Shown: in pieces, positions 28,845 through 36,071 of the stretch
Position numbering within the stretch: the stretch's first letter is position 1
Layout: each line of letters begins with the position of its first letter
From: Micromonospora carbonacea
Lineage (GTDB): Bacteria > Actinomycetota > Actinomycetes > Mycobacteriales > Micromonosporaceae
Assembly: GCF_014205165.1 (NCBI RefSeq)
Contig: NZ_JACHMZ010000001.1
Span: 3,060,501-3,124,500, forward strand
Direction: 5' to 3'
Length of the DNA stretch: 64,000 nt
Notes under the pieces: generated by a model
The model's database searches: none
Seen by the model: only the letters and a program-made list of their open reading frames with translations
What the model was told of the DNA's origin: nothing
Made by a program: the position numbers and the translations under genes

Positions 28845-29645
28845 TCAGACCGGCGGCGGTGCCTCCGGGCCGGCGTCCGGCGTGAAGTGTCGCCGCAGGG
28901 TGCGCCGCCAGCGGGCGCAGGGCAGTTCGGGGCGTAGGGCCGCCAGCCCGGTGGCGTACTTGGAGACGGCCGTCGGGCGATGGCCGTGGCTCCACAGCAG
29001 GCGGTCGACGTGCGAGGCGGTCGACCCGGTCTTCGTCTCGACGATGGCGAGCCCGGGCAGCTCCAGCCGCGCGCCGTGGCCGCCTTCCCAGCACAGTCCG
29101 AGGTCGATGGTCGCCCGGCTCGCGGTCGTCGGCAGGAACAGCGTGCTGCGCAGGTATCTGGTGGTGAGCGTCGAGGCGAACGCCAGGCCGGTCCCGCCGC
29201 CGGTGCCGAGCGTCGCGAGGATCCCGTCGACGAACGTCCGACCGGGCGACAGTGTGCCGCTGTCGTCGGGGTGGTAGGGCAGCCGGTGCTTGACCGTGCC
29301 GCCGCGGGTGCCCTCGGTCTTCACCTCCAGCCAGCACAGGCCCGAATCGACGTACGTCCGGGTCCTGATCTTGAACCGGCGGCGGCGTCGGTGGGCGGTG
29401 AGCCGGTAACTGACGAGGTCGGGGGTGTCGAAGTACACCGACTCGTAGCGGAACGACCGCCGGCCGTCGATCTCCAGCACCCGGGTGGCCGGGTCGAGCC
29501 CGGCGAGCAGCGCCGGCACCTCGGCGACCGGGAGCAGGTACTTGCGGTCGAACCGGGTCTGCAGGGCGGCGCGCCCGGTCAGCTCCGCGAGGTCGATCGG
29601 CGCGAGGTCGGCCAGCACCGTGGTGGGCGTGGCGACGGCGCTCAC
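28845..29645 (-). CDS. VTC domain-containing protein (polyphosphate polymerase-like)
   Basis: A 266-residue VTC-domain protein. Signs of the triphosphate-tunnel fold are TRFDRKYLLPVAEVPALL (basic tunnel strand), YESVYFDTPDLVSYRLTAHRRRRRFKIRTRTY, LEVKTEG (acidic metal site), RATIDLGL and VETKTGS (ExK). In yeast the VTC domain makes polyphosphate from ATP; bacterial members with a DUF4956 partner are of unproven function. The GTG start overlaps the DUF4956 stop by four bases, so the pair is coupled. It could make or use polyphosphate or another phosphorylated surface compound (inference). Confidence 0.9.
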   Translation of the reverse strand: MSAVATPTTVLADLAPIDLAELTGRAALQTRFDRKYLLPVAEVPALLAGLDPATRVLEIDGRRSFRYESVYFDTPDLVSYRLTAHRRRRRFKIRTRTYVDSGLCWLEVKTEGTRGGTVKHRLPYHPDDSGTLSPGRTFVDGILATLGTGGGTGLAFASTLTTRYLRSTLFLPTTASRATIDLGLCWEGGHGARLELPGLAIVETKTGSTASHVDRLLWSHGHRPTAVSKYATGLAALRPELPCARWRRTLRRHFTPDAGPEAPPPV

Positions 29646-30235
29646 CGCGTCGCGCCCGTCTCGGCCGGCTGGCGGGCGGCGCTCGCGGCGGCCTTCGGCC
29701 GGGAGTAGCGCACGTCGACCACGGTGGTGTCGTTGACCAGGTCGACCCGTTCCACGTTGACGGCGTGCACCCGCGCGCCGAGCTGCTGTTCGAGGTGGGC
29801 GGTGAGGGCGACCGGGTCGGTGAGCACGGTGTCGAGCACCATGACGTGCCGCCGGTAGCGGCGCAGCAGCCGCGGGTGGTCGCCGACGTACATGACCGCG
29901 AGGATCAGCGCCGTCAGGCCGGCGACCGTCCAGATCGAGGTGCCGGAGAGCGGGCCGAGGATGCCGAGTGCGAGGGCGGAGAAGTAGTACGCCACCTCGT
30001 GCTGGTCGAGCTCGGTGGAGCGGAGCCGGATGATCGAGAGTACGCCGAACAGGCCCAGCCCGAGGCCGGCCCCGACGGTGCCGCTGCTGAGCGAGCTGGC
30101 CACGGCGAAGACGCCGACGTTGACGCCGAGGTAGGCGACCACCAGGTCCCGCCGCCGATGACGGGGGAAGTACAGGGCGAAGACGAGCAGGCCCACGGCG
30201 ACCAGGTTCATCCCGGTCAGGACCAACCGCGACAT
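29642..30235 (-). CDS. DUF4956 membrane protein
   Basis: A 197-residue protein with four predicted membrane segments in the first 115 residues (including LTGMNLVAVGLLVFALYF, VGVFAVASSLSSGTVGAGLGLGLFGVLSIIRLRS and TVAGLTALILAVMYV) and a cytoplasmic C-terminal ferredoxin-like part (VMVLDTVLTDPVALTAHLEQQL). The FGVLSIIRLRSTELDQHEVAYYF block is typical of DUF4956. The family commonly sits beside VTC-domain genes, as here, and with CotH and carbohydrate-binding genes. No CotH gene is present in this copy. It is the first gene of a two-gene unit. Confidence 0.9.
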   Translation of the reverse strand: MSRLVLTGMNLVAVGLLVFALYFPRHRRRDLVVAYLGVNVGVFAVASSLSSGTVGAGLGLGLFGVLSIIRLRSTELDQHEVAYYFSALALGILGPLSGTSIWTVAGLTALILAVMYVGDHPRLLRRYRRHVMVLDTVLTDPVALTAHLEQQLGARVHAVNVERVDLVNDTTVVDVRYSRPKAAASAARQPAETGATR

Positions 30236-30341
30236 TGATGCTCCTCAGGGGTGTGCCCGGCGTCGCGGCGCACGGGGCCGACGCGAGGGCTGCGGATCGG
30301 TGCGGGACGGGGTGGGGCGGGGTGGGCTGCCGGCGAGGGCC

Positions 30342-30373
30342 GCCCGGCCAGGACCGCGCGGCCCTGGCCGGGC
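30342..30373 (-). terminator. terminator hairpin after the carbohydrate-binding protein gene
   Basis: GCCCGGCCAGG (30342-30352) and CCTGGCCGGGC (30363-30373) are a perfect 11-bp inverted repeat with a 10-base loop. On the minus strand it begins 11 bases after the stop codon at 30384, ahead of the DUF4956 gene. Confidence 0.7.
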
Positions 30374-30383
30374 TGGCCCGAGG

Positions 30384-31787
30384 TCAGGGGCGGATGATGC
30401 CGCCGCTGTACTGGCCGGCGGTCACCCCGGTCAGCACCCGGGTCGCGCCGGAGATGCTGCCGCCGGTGTAGAGGCCGCCGACGTTCGTGCCGCTGACGCT
30501 GCCGCCGGTGTAGACGTCGTACCGCTGGCCGTTGGTGATGCGGTTCGACGAGATGACGACCTCCCGGAAGCTCTTCGACGCCCGGAACGAGGCCAGCACG
30601 GTGCTGCCGGAGACGACGTGCACGATCGTGTTGGCGGCGTAGGTGGTGCTGAACCGGGGCGCCACCCAGCCCTGGCCGGTGTTCGGCACCGCCTTGAACA
30701 CGGCCATGGAGGTCAGGCCCGCGCCCACCACCGTGCCGCCGGTGAAGGTGAGCGTCGCGTCGGTGTCGAGCGCGCCCTCGCCGCCGCCCCGGGTGCTGGA
30801 GCCGTTGGCGACCACCGTGCCGCCGGCGAAGGTGAGTTCGCCGTTGGAGTCGAACCCGTCGGTGCCGCCGGTGGCCACGACCGTGCCCCCGGTGACCCGG
30901 ATGAACGCGTTCGGGGAGGGCTCCATGTGGCCGAGGCCCTCCTCGGCGGCGTTGACGGCGTCGTCGCTGGCCACGACGGTGGAGTTGCCGCCGCTGATGG
31001 TGAGCTTGAGCGCCTCCAGCGCCTCGTACGACCGGGTCACGTTGATCGTGCCACCGGAGATGTTCAGGGCGTTCTCGCCCTTGATGCCGTCGTCGGCGAC
31101 GGAGACCGAGATCGTGCCGTTGGTGATGTTGACGACGCCCTTGCCGGCCTCCGTGTCGTTCGACTTGAGCCCGTCGCCGCCGGTCGAGGTGACGGTGATG
31201 GTGCCGCCGTTGACGGTGAGCGAGTCCTTGCCCCGGATGGCGTCGTCCACCGCGTTCACGGTGATCGTGCCGGACTGGATGACCAGGTCGTCCTTGCTGA
31301 CGATGCCGTCCTGGTAGCGGGCCTGCACGGTCAGCGACCCGGTGCCGCCGATGGTCAGGTCGGCGGCGCTGAACAGCGCGGCGTCCGGCTCCCCGGCGTT
31401 GGTGTAGGTGGTCGCGTCGGTGAGCCTGTTGGTGGTGCCGGCGGCCAACGTGACGGTGACGGCGTCGGCGTCGGTCACGTACAGGGGCGAGGACGCCGAG
31501 TTCGTGATCGAGGCGCCGCTGAGAATGAGCTCGACGGTGCCGGCGGCGGCGGTGTCCACCTTGACGTAGCCGTTGTTCAGCGTGCCGCTGATCTGGTAGG
31601 AGCCGGGAGCCGTGATGGTGATGGCGCTGCCGGAGACGGTGACGTTGCTGCCCGACACGCTCGCGCCGGATCCGGTGAGGGTGATCGTGGCGGTCGGGGC
31701 GGCGACGGCGGCGGCGGCGAGCGGCCCGGCCAGCAGGGTGGCCGTGAGCCCGGCGAGGGCGGCGGTTCTGCGGGTGGTCGAGGTCAT
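30384..31787 (-). CDS. secreted carbohydrate-binding (Cthe_2159-like beta-helix) protein
   Basis: A 467-residue exported protein. An Ala/Leu-rich Sec signal (residues 1-30, cleavage near AVAA-PT) precedes regular Thr/Gly/Ser/Val repeats such as GGTITVTSTGGDGLKSND, TNGTISVSVADDGIKGEN and ISGGTINVTRSYEALEA. These are the turns of a right-handed beta-helix, with recurrent Asp-Gly-Ile-Lys motifs as in Cthe_2159-type carbohydrate-binding, calcium-dependent proteins. No anchor or sortase motif is seen. A Gly-rich repeat (YTGGSVSGTNVGGLYTGGS) is near the end. Families like this often sit with VTC/DUF4956 genes, the two genes that follow on the same strand. It probably acts at the cell surface or matrix (inference). 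The ATG at 31787 is chosen because it begins the signal peptide. Confidence 0.82.
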   Translation of the reverse strand: MTSTTRRTAALAGLTATLLAGPLAAAAVAAPTATITLTGSGASVSGSNVTVSGSAITITAPGSYQISGTLNNGYVKVDTAAAGTVELILSGASITNSASSPLYVTDADAVTVTLAAGTTNRLTDATTYTNAGEPDAALFSAADLTIGGTGSLTVQARYQDGIVSKDDLVIQSGTITVNAVDDAIRGKDSLTVNGGTITVTSTGGDGLKSNDTEAGKGVVNITNGTISVSVADDGIKGENALNISGGTINVTRSYEALEALKLTISGGNSTVVASDDAVNAAEEGLGHMEPSPNAFIRVTGGTVVATGGTDGFDSNGELTFAGGTVVANGSSTRGGGEGALDTDATLTFTGGTVVGAGLTSMAVFKAVPNTGQGWVAPRFSTTYAANTIVHVVSGSTVLASFRASKSFREVVISSNRITNGQRYDVYTGGSVSGTNVGGLYTGGSISGATRVLTGVTAGQYSGGIIRP

Positions 31788-31879
31788 GGTGATCCCGTTC
31801 TTCGAGGGCAGGTGGGTGCGGTCCTGAACGCCGGCTGTTCGGTTGGTGAACGGCCGGTGAATACGCCATGGCATCGAGA

Positions 31880-31907
31880 ATCATAAATAGATGTCTGATC
31901 GACTCAA
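31880..31907 (-). promoter_or_regulatory. promoter of the secreted beta-helix protein gene
   Basis: Read on the minus strand: TTGAGT (31907-31902), 16-base spacer, TATGAT (31885-31880). These match sigma70-type consensus at 4 of 6 and 5 of 6 positions, in the AT-richest stretch of the neighbourhood. Transcription would start near 31873, giving a leader of about 85 bases. Confidence 0.6.
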
Positions 31908-32165
31908 AGGTCTCGCGACGGAAAAGCCGGTCATCGCCCCTAATGACAGGTGGCTGACAGTGAACATTGACGAAACTCTGAGCTACGGGCGCTTGACGAC
32001 GCCGGCGACGTGTCTTCGGCCGCTCCGTCGCCCCGGACGGACGCGAGTCTTGGGCAGCTCCCGTCGGCGGACTGTCGGCGGCGGAACGGGCCGGGCGGCG
32101 GTGCCGGCGTTCCGCCATCCGAACCGCCAATGGGCACTGACCTGGGCCTGTGGCACCCTGGACCG

Positions 32166-32675
32166 GTGCGGGACCAGACCCTGACCGGCGTGCTGCTGGT
32201 CGCCGGCGTGCTCGGGGCCGCCACCGGCTTCGGCCGGTGGCGGCGTCGCCGCGACGGCCGGCTCCGGTCGGTGGTCGCGGCGGCCCCGCCAGTTCCCCCC
32301 GCCCACCCGGACCGGTGGACGCCTGCCGTCGACGGCGGCACCCTGCCGCAGGATCCGCGCCGGGCACTGCTCGCGCGGCTGGGCGCGCGCCCCGGCGCGG
32401 TGACCCTGGTCCAGTTCTCCTCGGCCGTGTGCGCGCCCTGCCGCGCCACCCGCCGGGTCCTGGAGCAGGTCGAGGCAGCCGTCGCGGGTGTCGTGCTGGT
32501 CGAGGTCGACGCCGAGCGGCACCTCGACGCCGTCCGTGAGCTGGACGTCTGGCGGACGCCCACCGTGCTGGTGGTCGACCCGGCCGGGCGGGTGGTGCTC
32601 CGGGCCGCCGGGGTGCCCGTGCGGGACGACCTGGTCGCGGCCGTCACTAAGCTGCTGGCCGGGGCCGACCGGTGA
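32166..32675 (+). CDS. membrane-anchored thioredoxin-like protein
   Basis: A 169-residue protein with one N-terminal membrane segment (LTGVLLVAGVLGAATGFG) and stop-transfer RWRRRR, then a thioredoxin fold with a CAPC redox pair (Cys89, Cys92) in FSSAVCAPCRATRRVLEQV and the cis-Pro segment WRTPTVLVVDPAGRVV. By the positive-inside rule the redox domain could be on either side; the Arg cluster after the helix suggests a cytoplasmic domain. Start choice is uncertain: GTG at 32166 or ATG at 32130, neither with a good ribosome-binding site. A DUF4395 membrane protein gene follows about 250 bases later, the usual partner of this thioredoxin type. Confidence 0.82.
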   Translation: MRDQTLTGVLLVAGVLGAATGFGRWRRRRDGRLRSVVAAAPPVPPAHPDRWTPAVDGGTLPQDPRRALLARLGARPGAVTLVQFSSAVCAPCRATRRVLEQVEAAVAGVVLVEVDAERHLDAVRELDVWRTPTVLVVDPAGRVVLRAAGVPVRDDLVAAVTKLLAGADR

Positions 32676-32875
32676 CGGTCACGCGGTCACCCGCACGCGG
32701 ATCGTTCGTGCCGTCGCCAGGGCGGGCCGCCTCCCGGTTGCCGGGCCGTGCGTCGTCGGCGTCGTCGGGGCATGTGTCGTCGGTGTCGCCGCGCGGGGCG
32801 CGACTGACCCGGCGGCGGGCGGTGGACCACGGGCGGCTGGCGGCGAGCCTCTGTCCGGCGTGCCGCCCCGCCTGA
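32672..32875 (+). CDS. possible small protein coupled to the thioredoxin gene
   Basis: A 67-residue open frame whose GTG overlaps the thioredoxin stop by four bases (GTGA). The sequence is Ser/Arg/Ala-rich and ends SLCPACRPA, a CxxC pair. It lacks clear conserved features and could be a chance frame; the coupling and the CxxC are the only support. Confidence 0.3.
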   Translation: MTVTRSPARGSFVPSPGRAASRLPGRASSASSGHVSSVSPRGARLTRRRAVDHGRLAASLCPACRPA

Positions 32876-32927
32876 CAGCCGCCCGCGCGCCACGGCGCGC
32901 CCCCTCGCCGATCGGACTCCTACCGCC

Positions 32928-33368
32928 ATGCTGCTCGATCCACGCGGCCCCCGGTTCGCCGCCGCCGTCACCACCGTCGTCCTCGCCGCCGCGCTGATCA
33001 CCGGCTCGCCCGCCCTGGTGCTCACCCAGGCGGTCGTCTTCGCCGTCACGGCGGCCAGCCCGCGCCTCGGCCCGTACGCCCTGGCCTACCGGGCGCTGGT
33101 CGCGCCCCGGCTCGGCCCGCCCGCCGAGCGGGAGCCGGCCGCCCCGGTGCGGTTCGCCCAGCTCGTCGGGTTGGCGTTCATGCTGCTGGCGGCCGCCGGC
33201 CACCTCGCCGGCCTGCCGGCGCTCACCCTGACCGCCACGGCGGCGGCCCTCGCCGCCGCCTTCCTCAACGCGGCGTTCGACGTCTGCCTCGGTTGCGAGG
33301 CGTACCTCGCGGCGCGTCGGCTCGCCGGGCGACCGGTGCCCGCCCGGGTGCCGACCGGCTCGGCCTGA
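32928..33368 (+). CDS. DUF4395 membrane protein
   Basis: A 146-residue integral membrane protein with about four hydrophobic segments (FAAAVTTVVLAAALIT, LVLTQAVVFAVTA, FAQLVGLAFMLLAAAGHLAG, TATAAALAAAFLNAAF) and the DUF4395 signature RLGPYALAYRALVAPRL near the middle and FDVCLGCEAYL near the end, containing a CxxC. DUF4395 proteins usually accompany thioredoxin-like genes and are presumed to pass reducing equivalents across the membrane (inference from gene pairing). The ATG start has a weak ribosome-binding site. Confidence 0.85.
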   Translation: MLLDPRGPRFAAAVTTVVLAAALITGSPALVLTQAVVFAVTAASPRLGPYALAYRALVAPRLGPPAEREPAAPVRFAQLVGLAFMLLAAAGHLAGLPALTLTATAAALAAAFLNAAFDVCLGCEAYLAARRLAGRPVPARVPTGSA

Positions 33369-33383
33369 TCTGGGCGGCACCGG

Positions 33384-33458
33384 GCGGGTGCTGCCCGGCT
33401 TGGCCTTAGGGGCCGTCCCGTGCGGGTGCTGCCCGGCGCGGCCTTCGGGGCCGTCCCG
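33384..33458 (+). repeat. 38-bp tandem repeat in a non-coding stretch
   Basis: Positions 33384-33420 and 33422-33458 are 37-base near-identical copies, and a degraded third copy follows to about 33500. They lie in the 377-base gap between the DUF4395 and flavin-reductase genes (33369-33745), which otherwise holds no convincing gene. Confidence 0.65.
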
Positions 33459-33606
33459 GTTGGGTGCCGACCGTCCCGGCCTGGTCGGGGCGGTCCCGTG
33501 CGGGACCTGACCTGCGCGGCCGCCGCCCGCGCGGGCCCCGCCCGGCGTCGCCCCCGGAGCCGGCGCGGGGCAGGTCGGGGCCGGGTGACCGGGCCGGCGC
33601 CGAAAT

Positions 33607-33625
33607 CCCTACTTTTCAGGTAGGG
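33607..33625. promoter_or_regulatory. CCCTAC-N7-GTAGGG inverted repeat upstream of flavin reductase
   Basis: A perfect 6-bp inverted repeat around an AT-rich 7-base centre, 120 bases before the flavin-reductase start. The surrounding bases are the only AT-rich patch in the gap, so an operator or promoter element is more likely than a terminator. Confidence 0.45.
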
Positions 33626-33745
33626 TTTGCGGGTGGTGGGGGTGGTCGGTTAGCGTCGGGGGCACCGGACGCCGCATCGATGTGCGTCTCGGCCGATCCG
33701 GGGCGGCCCGCCCCGGGCTGCACCGTGCGATCCTGGGAGCCTCCG

Positions 33746-34273
33746 ATGACCGCCGACCCGCAGCAAGAACCCATCGTCGATGCCGACACGAGCTCGCTGC
33801 GGAGGGTCCTGCGCCAGCAGGCCAACACCGTCACCGTGGTGACGGCCCCCGGCACCCCGCCGGTCGGCTTCACCGCGACGTCGTTCACGTCGGTGTCCCT
33901 GGAGCCGCCCGTGGTGTCCTTCTGCCTCGGGCTCGCCTCGTCGGCGTGGCCCACGGTGGCGCGGTCCCGGCACGTCGCGGTGCACCTGCTCGCCCAGCAC
34001 CAGCGGGACCTGGCGCGCACGTTCGCCGCCACCGGGATCGACCGCTTCGCCCATCCGACCCGGTGGCGGGTTGGCCCGGAGGCGGTGCCGATCCTCGACG
34101 ACGCCCTGGCCTGGCTGCTCTGCCGCGTGGTCGACCGGGTGGTCGTCGGCGACCACGCGATCGTGCTCGCCGAGCCCGAGCTGTTGCGGCACGCCCACGT
34201 CGGGTCGCCGCTGCTCTACCACCGGGGCGGCTTCGCCGGCGTGGACCCGGTCGACCGGGCCGCCGTGGCCTGA
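33746..34273 (+). CDS. flavin reductase domain (HpaC/DIM6-like) oxidoreductase
   Basis: A 175-residue flavin-reductase-like protein: LRRVLRQQANTVTVVTAPGTPPVGFTATSFTSVSLEPPVVSFCLG is the FMN-binding N-terminal block (the TATSFTSVSLEPP core is highly typical), followed by FAATGIDRFAH and LYHRGGFAG near the C-terminus. Such enzymes reduce FMN or FAD with NAD(P)H for a two-component monooxygenase, or act alone on flavins. The ATG at 33746 follows a GGGAG ribosome-binding site. It lies alone after a 377-base gap with a palindrome at 33607. Its partner oxygenase is not adjacent. Confidence 0.88.
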   Translation: MTADPQQEPIVDADTSSLRRVLRQQANTVTVVTAPGTPPVGFTATSFTSVSLEPPVVSFCLGLASSAWPTVARSRHVAVHLLAQHQRDLARTFAATGIDRFAHPTRWRVGPEAVPILDDALAWLLCRVVDRVVVGDHAIVLAEPELLRHAHVGSPLLYHRGGFAGVDPVDRAAVA

Positions 34274-34550
34274 ACGGCCCCGGCGGGCGACGCCACCCGG
34301 CCGGCGGGTGCGTCGCCCGGCCGACGACTGCGTGGTGTGCGGCACGACGCCGCGCCGCCGGGTGGCGCGCGGTGACGGTGCGCGGCGAGGTCCGCGCGTA
34401 CGCGGGCTGACGCCCGGCGGAGTTCCCCCCTTGGCGTGACGCCGCCCGCGGAGGGGTCGGGTGGCGCGGAGCGCGCGATCACTGGCCGGTCGTGGTGCAG
34501 CCGTGCCGGCGTGTCGTGCGCCGGAGGCGGCCAGCGTTCCCGGTCGTCGC

Positions 34551-34673
34551 TTTCCCGCGCGGACGATGCCTTCCCGCGTGGCACGAGCTTCCCGCGCGGA
34601 CGATGCCTTCCCGCGTGGACGAGCTTCCCGCGCGGTGGGTGGTTTCCCGTGCGGTCGTCGATCTCCCGTGCGG
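34551..34673 (+). repeat. seven-copy periodic YTCCCGYGYGG array
   Basis: The 11-base motif YTCCCGYGYGG recurs at 34552, 34571, 34589, 34608, 34625, 34644 and 34663, a spacing of 17-19 bases. Copies 1-4 also share their spacers (a longer 37-base unit). The array occupies the 523-base non-coding gap 34274-34796, upstream of the nine-gene operon promoter. I see no gene in this gap; open frames through it are Arg/Ser/Pro low complexity. Confidence 0.7.
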
Positions 34674-34729
34674 TGGATGCCGGTGCCCCGTGGCGGCGGC
34701 ACGCAGGGTCGGCCGCCGGCGCGGCGGAC

Positions 34730-34758
34730 TTTACAACGAAAACCGTTTCCAACAAGAT
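34730..34758 (+). promoter_or_regulatory. promoter of the nine-gene metallophore-like operon
   Basis: TTTACA (34730-34735, 5 of 6 to the -35 consensus) and CAAGAT (34753-34758, 3 of 6) are separated by 17 bases in the AT-richest patch of the gap, 39 bases before the ATP-grasp start. The same CAAGAT hexamer with a 17-base spacer occurs before the exporter gene at 4527. Confidence 0.5.
34737..34751. promoter_or_regulatory. Zur-like operator in the promoter spacer
   Basis: CGAAAACCGTTTCCA; on the other strand TGGAAACGGTTTTCG. It is an interrupted palindrome (GAAAaC/GTTTtC halves) resembling actinobacterial Zur boxes of the TGAAAAnGnTTTTCA form, with few mismatches. It fills the spacer between the -35 and -10 elements, a position where a bound repressor would block RNA polymerase. 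Assignment to Zur rests on pattern memory and the gene content. Confidence 0.45.
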
Positions 34759-34796
34759 GTACCCGGGACGCCACCGCAACAGGACGGGAGTCGTTG

Positions 34797-36071
34797 ATGG
34801 GTCACCTGCTGGTCATCGAGAGCTGGGTGGGCGCGATGAGCGCCCTGCTGCCGAGGGCGATCCGGGAGGACGGCCACCGGTTCACGTTCCTCACCCGCGA
34901 CCTGCACCACTACCTGCGGGCGACGCCGCGCGGCGAGGTCCACCCGCTGCTCGCCGCCGACAACGTGGTCACCGCCGAGACCAACGACCCGGCGGCGCTC
35001 GCCGCACACGTCGCCCGGCTGCACGCCGCCCTGCGCTTCGACGGGGTGCTCACCTCCTGCGACTACTACCTGCACACCGCCGCCGAGGTCGCCGCCCACC
35101 TCGGGCTGCCCGGCCCCGACCCGGCGGCGGTGCGCCGCGCCTGCCGCAAGGACCTGGCCCGCGAGGCGATGCGCAGGGCGGGCCTGCCCGGGCCGGCGTT
35201 CGCGGTCGCCGGCGGCTGGGCGGACACCCTCGCCGCCGCCGAGCGGCTCGGCTTCCCGCTGGTCGTCAAGCCCGTCGACCTGTGCGCCGGCATGTACGTG
35301 CGCGCCGTCGCCGACCCCGCGCAGCTGCGCGCGGCGTACGACGCGCTGGCCGGCTTCGCCGTCAACGCCCGCCGGCAGCCCCGGGTGCCGCTGGTGCTGC
35401 TGGAGGAGCTGCTCACCGGCCCCGAGGTCAGCGTCGAGACCGTCACCCGCGACGGCGTCACCACGGTCGTCGGGGTCACCGACAAGAGCCTCGCCGGCAC
35501 GAGCGCGTTCGTCGAGAGCGGGCACATGTTCCCGGCCGACCTGCCCGCCCCCGCCGCCCGCGCCGCCGCCGACACGGCCGTGGCCGCGCTCGCCGCCGTC
35601 GGCCTCACCCACGGCGTCGCCCACACCGAGCTGCGCCTGACCCCGGCCGGGCCCCGGGTGGTCGAGGTCAACCCACGGCCCGCCGGCAACCAGATCACCG
35701 AGCTCGTCCGCCGGGTCACCGGCATCGACCTGCCGATGGCGTACGCGCGCCTCGCCCTCGGCGAGCGCCCCGACACCACGCCGGTCGACACGGGGGTACG
35801 CAGCGCCGCCATCGCGTTCCTGCTGCCGCCCCGGGCGGGCACGGTCGACGCGGTCACCGGCACCGACCGGCTGGCCGGTGATCCGTCCGTCGTGGACTGG
35901 GCGGTCAGGCCCCCCGGGCACCGCACCGGCGACGCCAGCAGCAACAACAGCTACCTCGGCCACGTCATGACCGTCGACACCGAGGGGCCGGGCGCGCGGG
36001 CCCGCGCCGAGGCGCACGTCGCCGCCCTCGACGTCCGGTACGCCGACCAGCTCGCCGGGACCGCCGCGTGA
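34797..36071 (+). CDS. ATP-grasp carboxylate-amine ligase
   Basis: A 424-residue ATP-grasp ligase. After an N-terminal Rossmann-like lobe (MGHLLVIESWVGAMSALLPRA), the ATP-grasp fold shows AAAERLGFPLVVKPVDLCAGMYVR (ATP-binding Lys), LLEELLTGPEVSVETVT (adenine-contact region) and HTELRLTPAGPRVVEVNPRPAGNQ (Mg-binding Glu and Asn). It resembles the biotin-carboxylase-like/BacD branch that forms amide bonds between amino acids or between an amino acid and another carboxylate. The ATG has a GGGAG ribosome-binding site. First gene of the operon; the next starts by a GTGA overlap at 36068. With the epimerase two genes later it may form the dipeptide backbone of a small metallophore (inference). Confidence 0.88.
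   Translation: MGHLLVIESWVGAMSALLPRAIREDGHRFTFLTRDLHHYLRATPRGEVHPLLAADNVVTAETNDPAALAAHVARLHAALRFDGVLTSCDYYLHTAAEVAAHLGLPGPDPAAVRRACRKDLAREAMRRAGLPGPAFAVAGGWADTLAAAERLGFPLVVKPVDLCAGMYVRAVADPAQLRAAYDALAGFAVNARRQPRVPLVLLEELLTGPEVSVETVTRDGVTTVVGVTDKSLAGTSAFVESGHMFPADLPAPAARAAADTAVAALAAVGLTHGVAHTELRLTPAGPRVVEVNPRPAGNQITELVRRVTGIDLPMAYARLALGERPDTTPVDTGVRSAAIAFLLPPRAGTVDAVTGTDRLAGDPSVVDWAVRPPGHRTGDASSNNSYLGHVMTVDTEGPGARARAEAHVAALDVRYADQLAGTAA

Noticed and set aside
28677..28937. Small open frames between htpG and the VTC gene
   Set aside because: They overlap the terminator hairpin and the antisense end of the VTC gene and have no ribosome-binding site or recognisable protein pattern.
33746..34273. 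Flavin reductase as the partner of the megasynthase monooxygenase domain
   Set aside because: It is 17 kb from the megasynthase gene with unrelated operons between, and has its own regulatory region; generic FMN reductases could serve equally well.
34551..34673. CRISPR array
   Set aside because: The repeats are only 11 bases, imperfect and spaced 17-19 bases with shared spacers, and no cas genes are present.
33650..34779. Long minus-strand open frames through the gap before the nine-gene operon
   Set aside because: Their sequence is Arg/Gly/Pro low complexity generated by the periodic repeat and by the antisense of the flavin reductase, with no conserved motif or ribosome-binding site.
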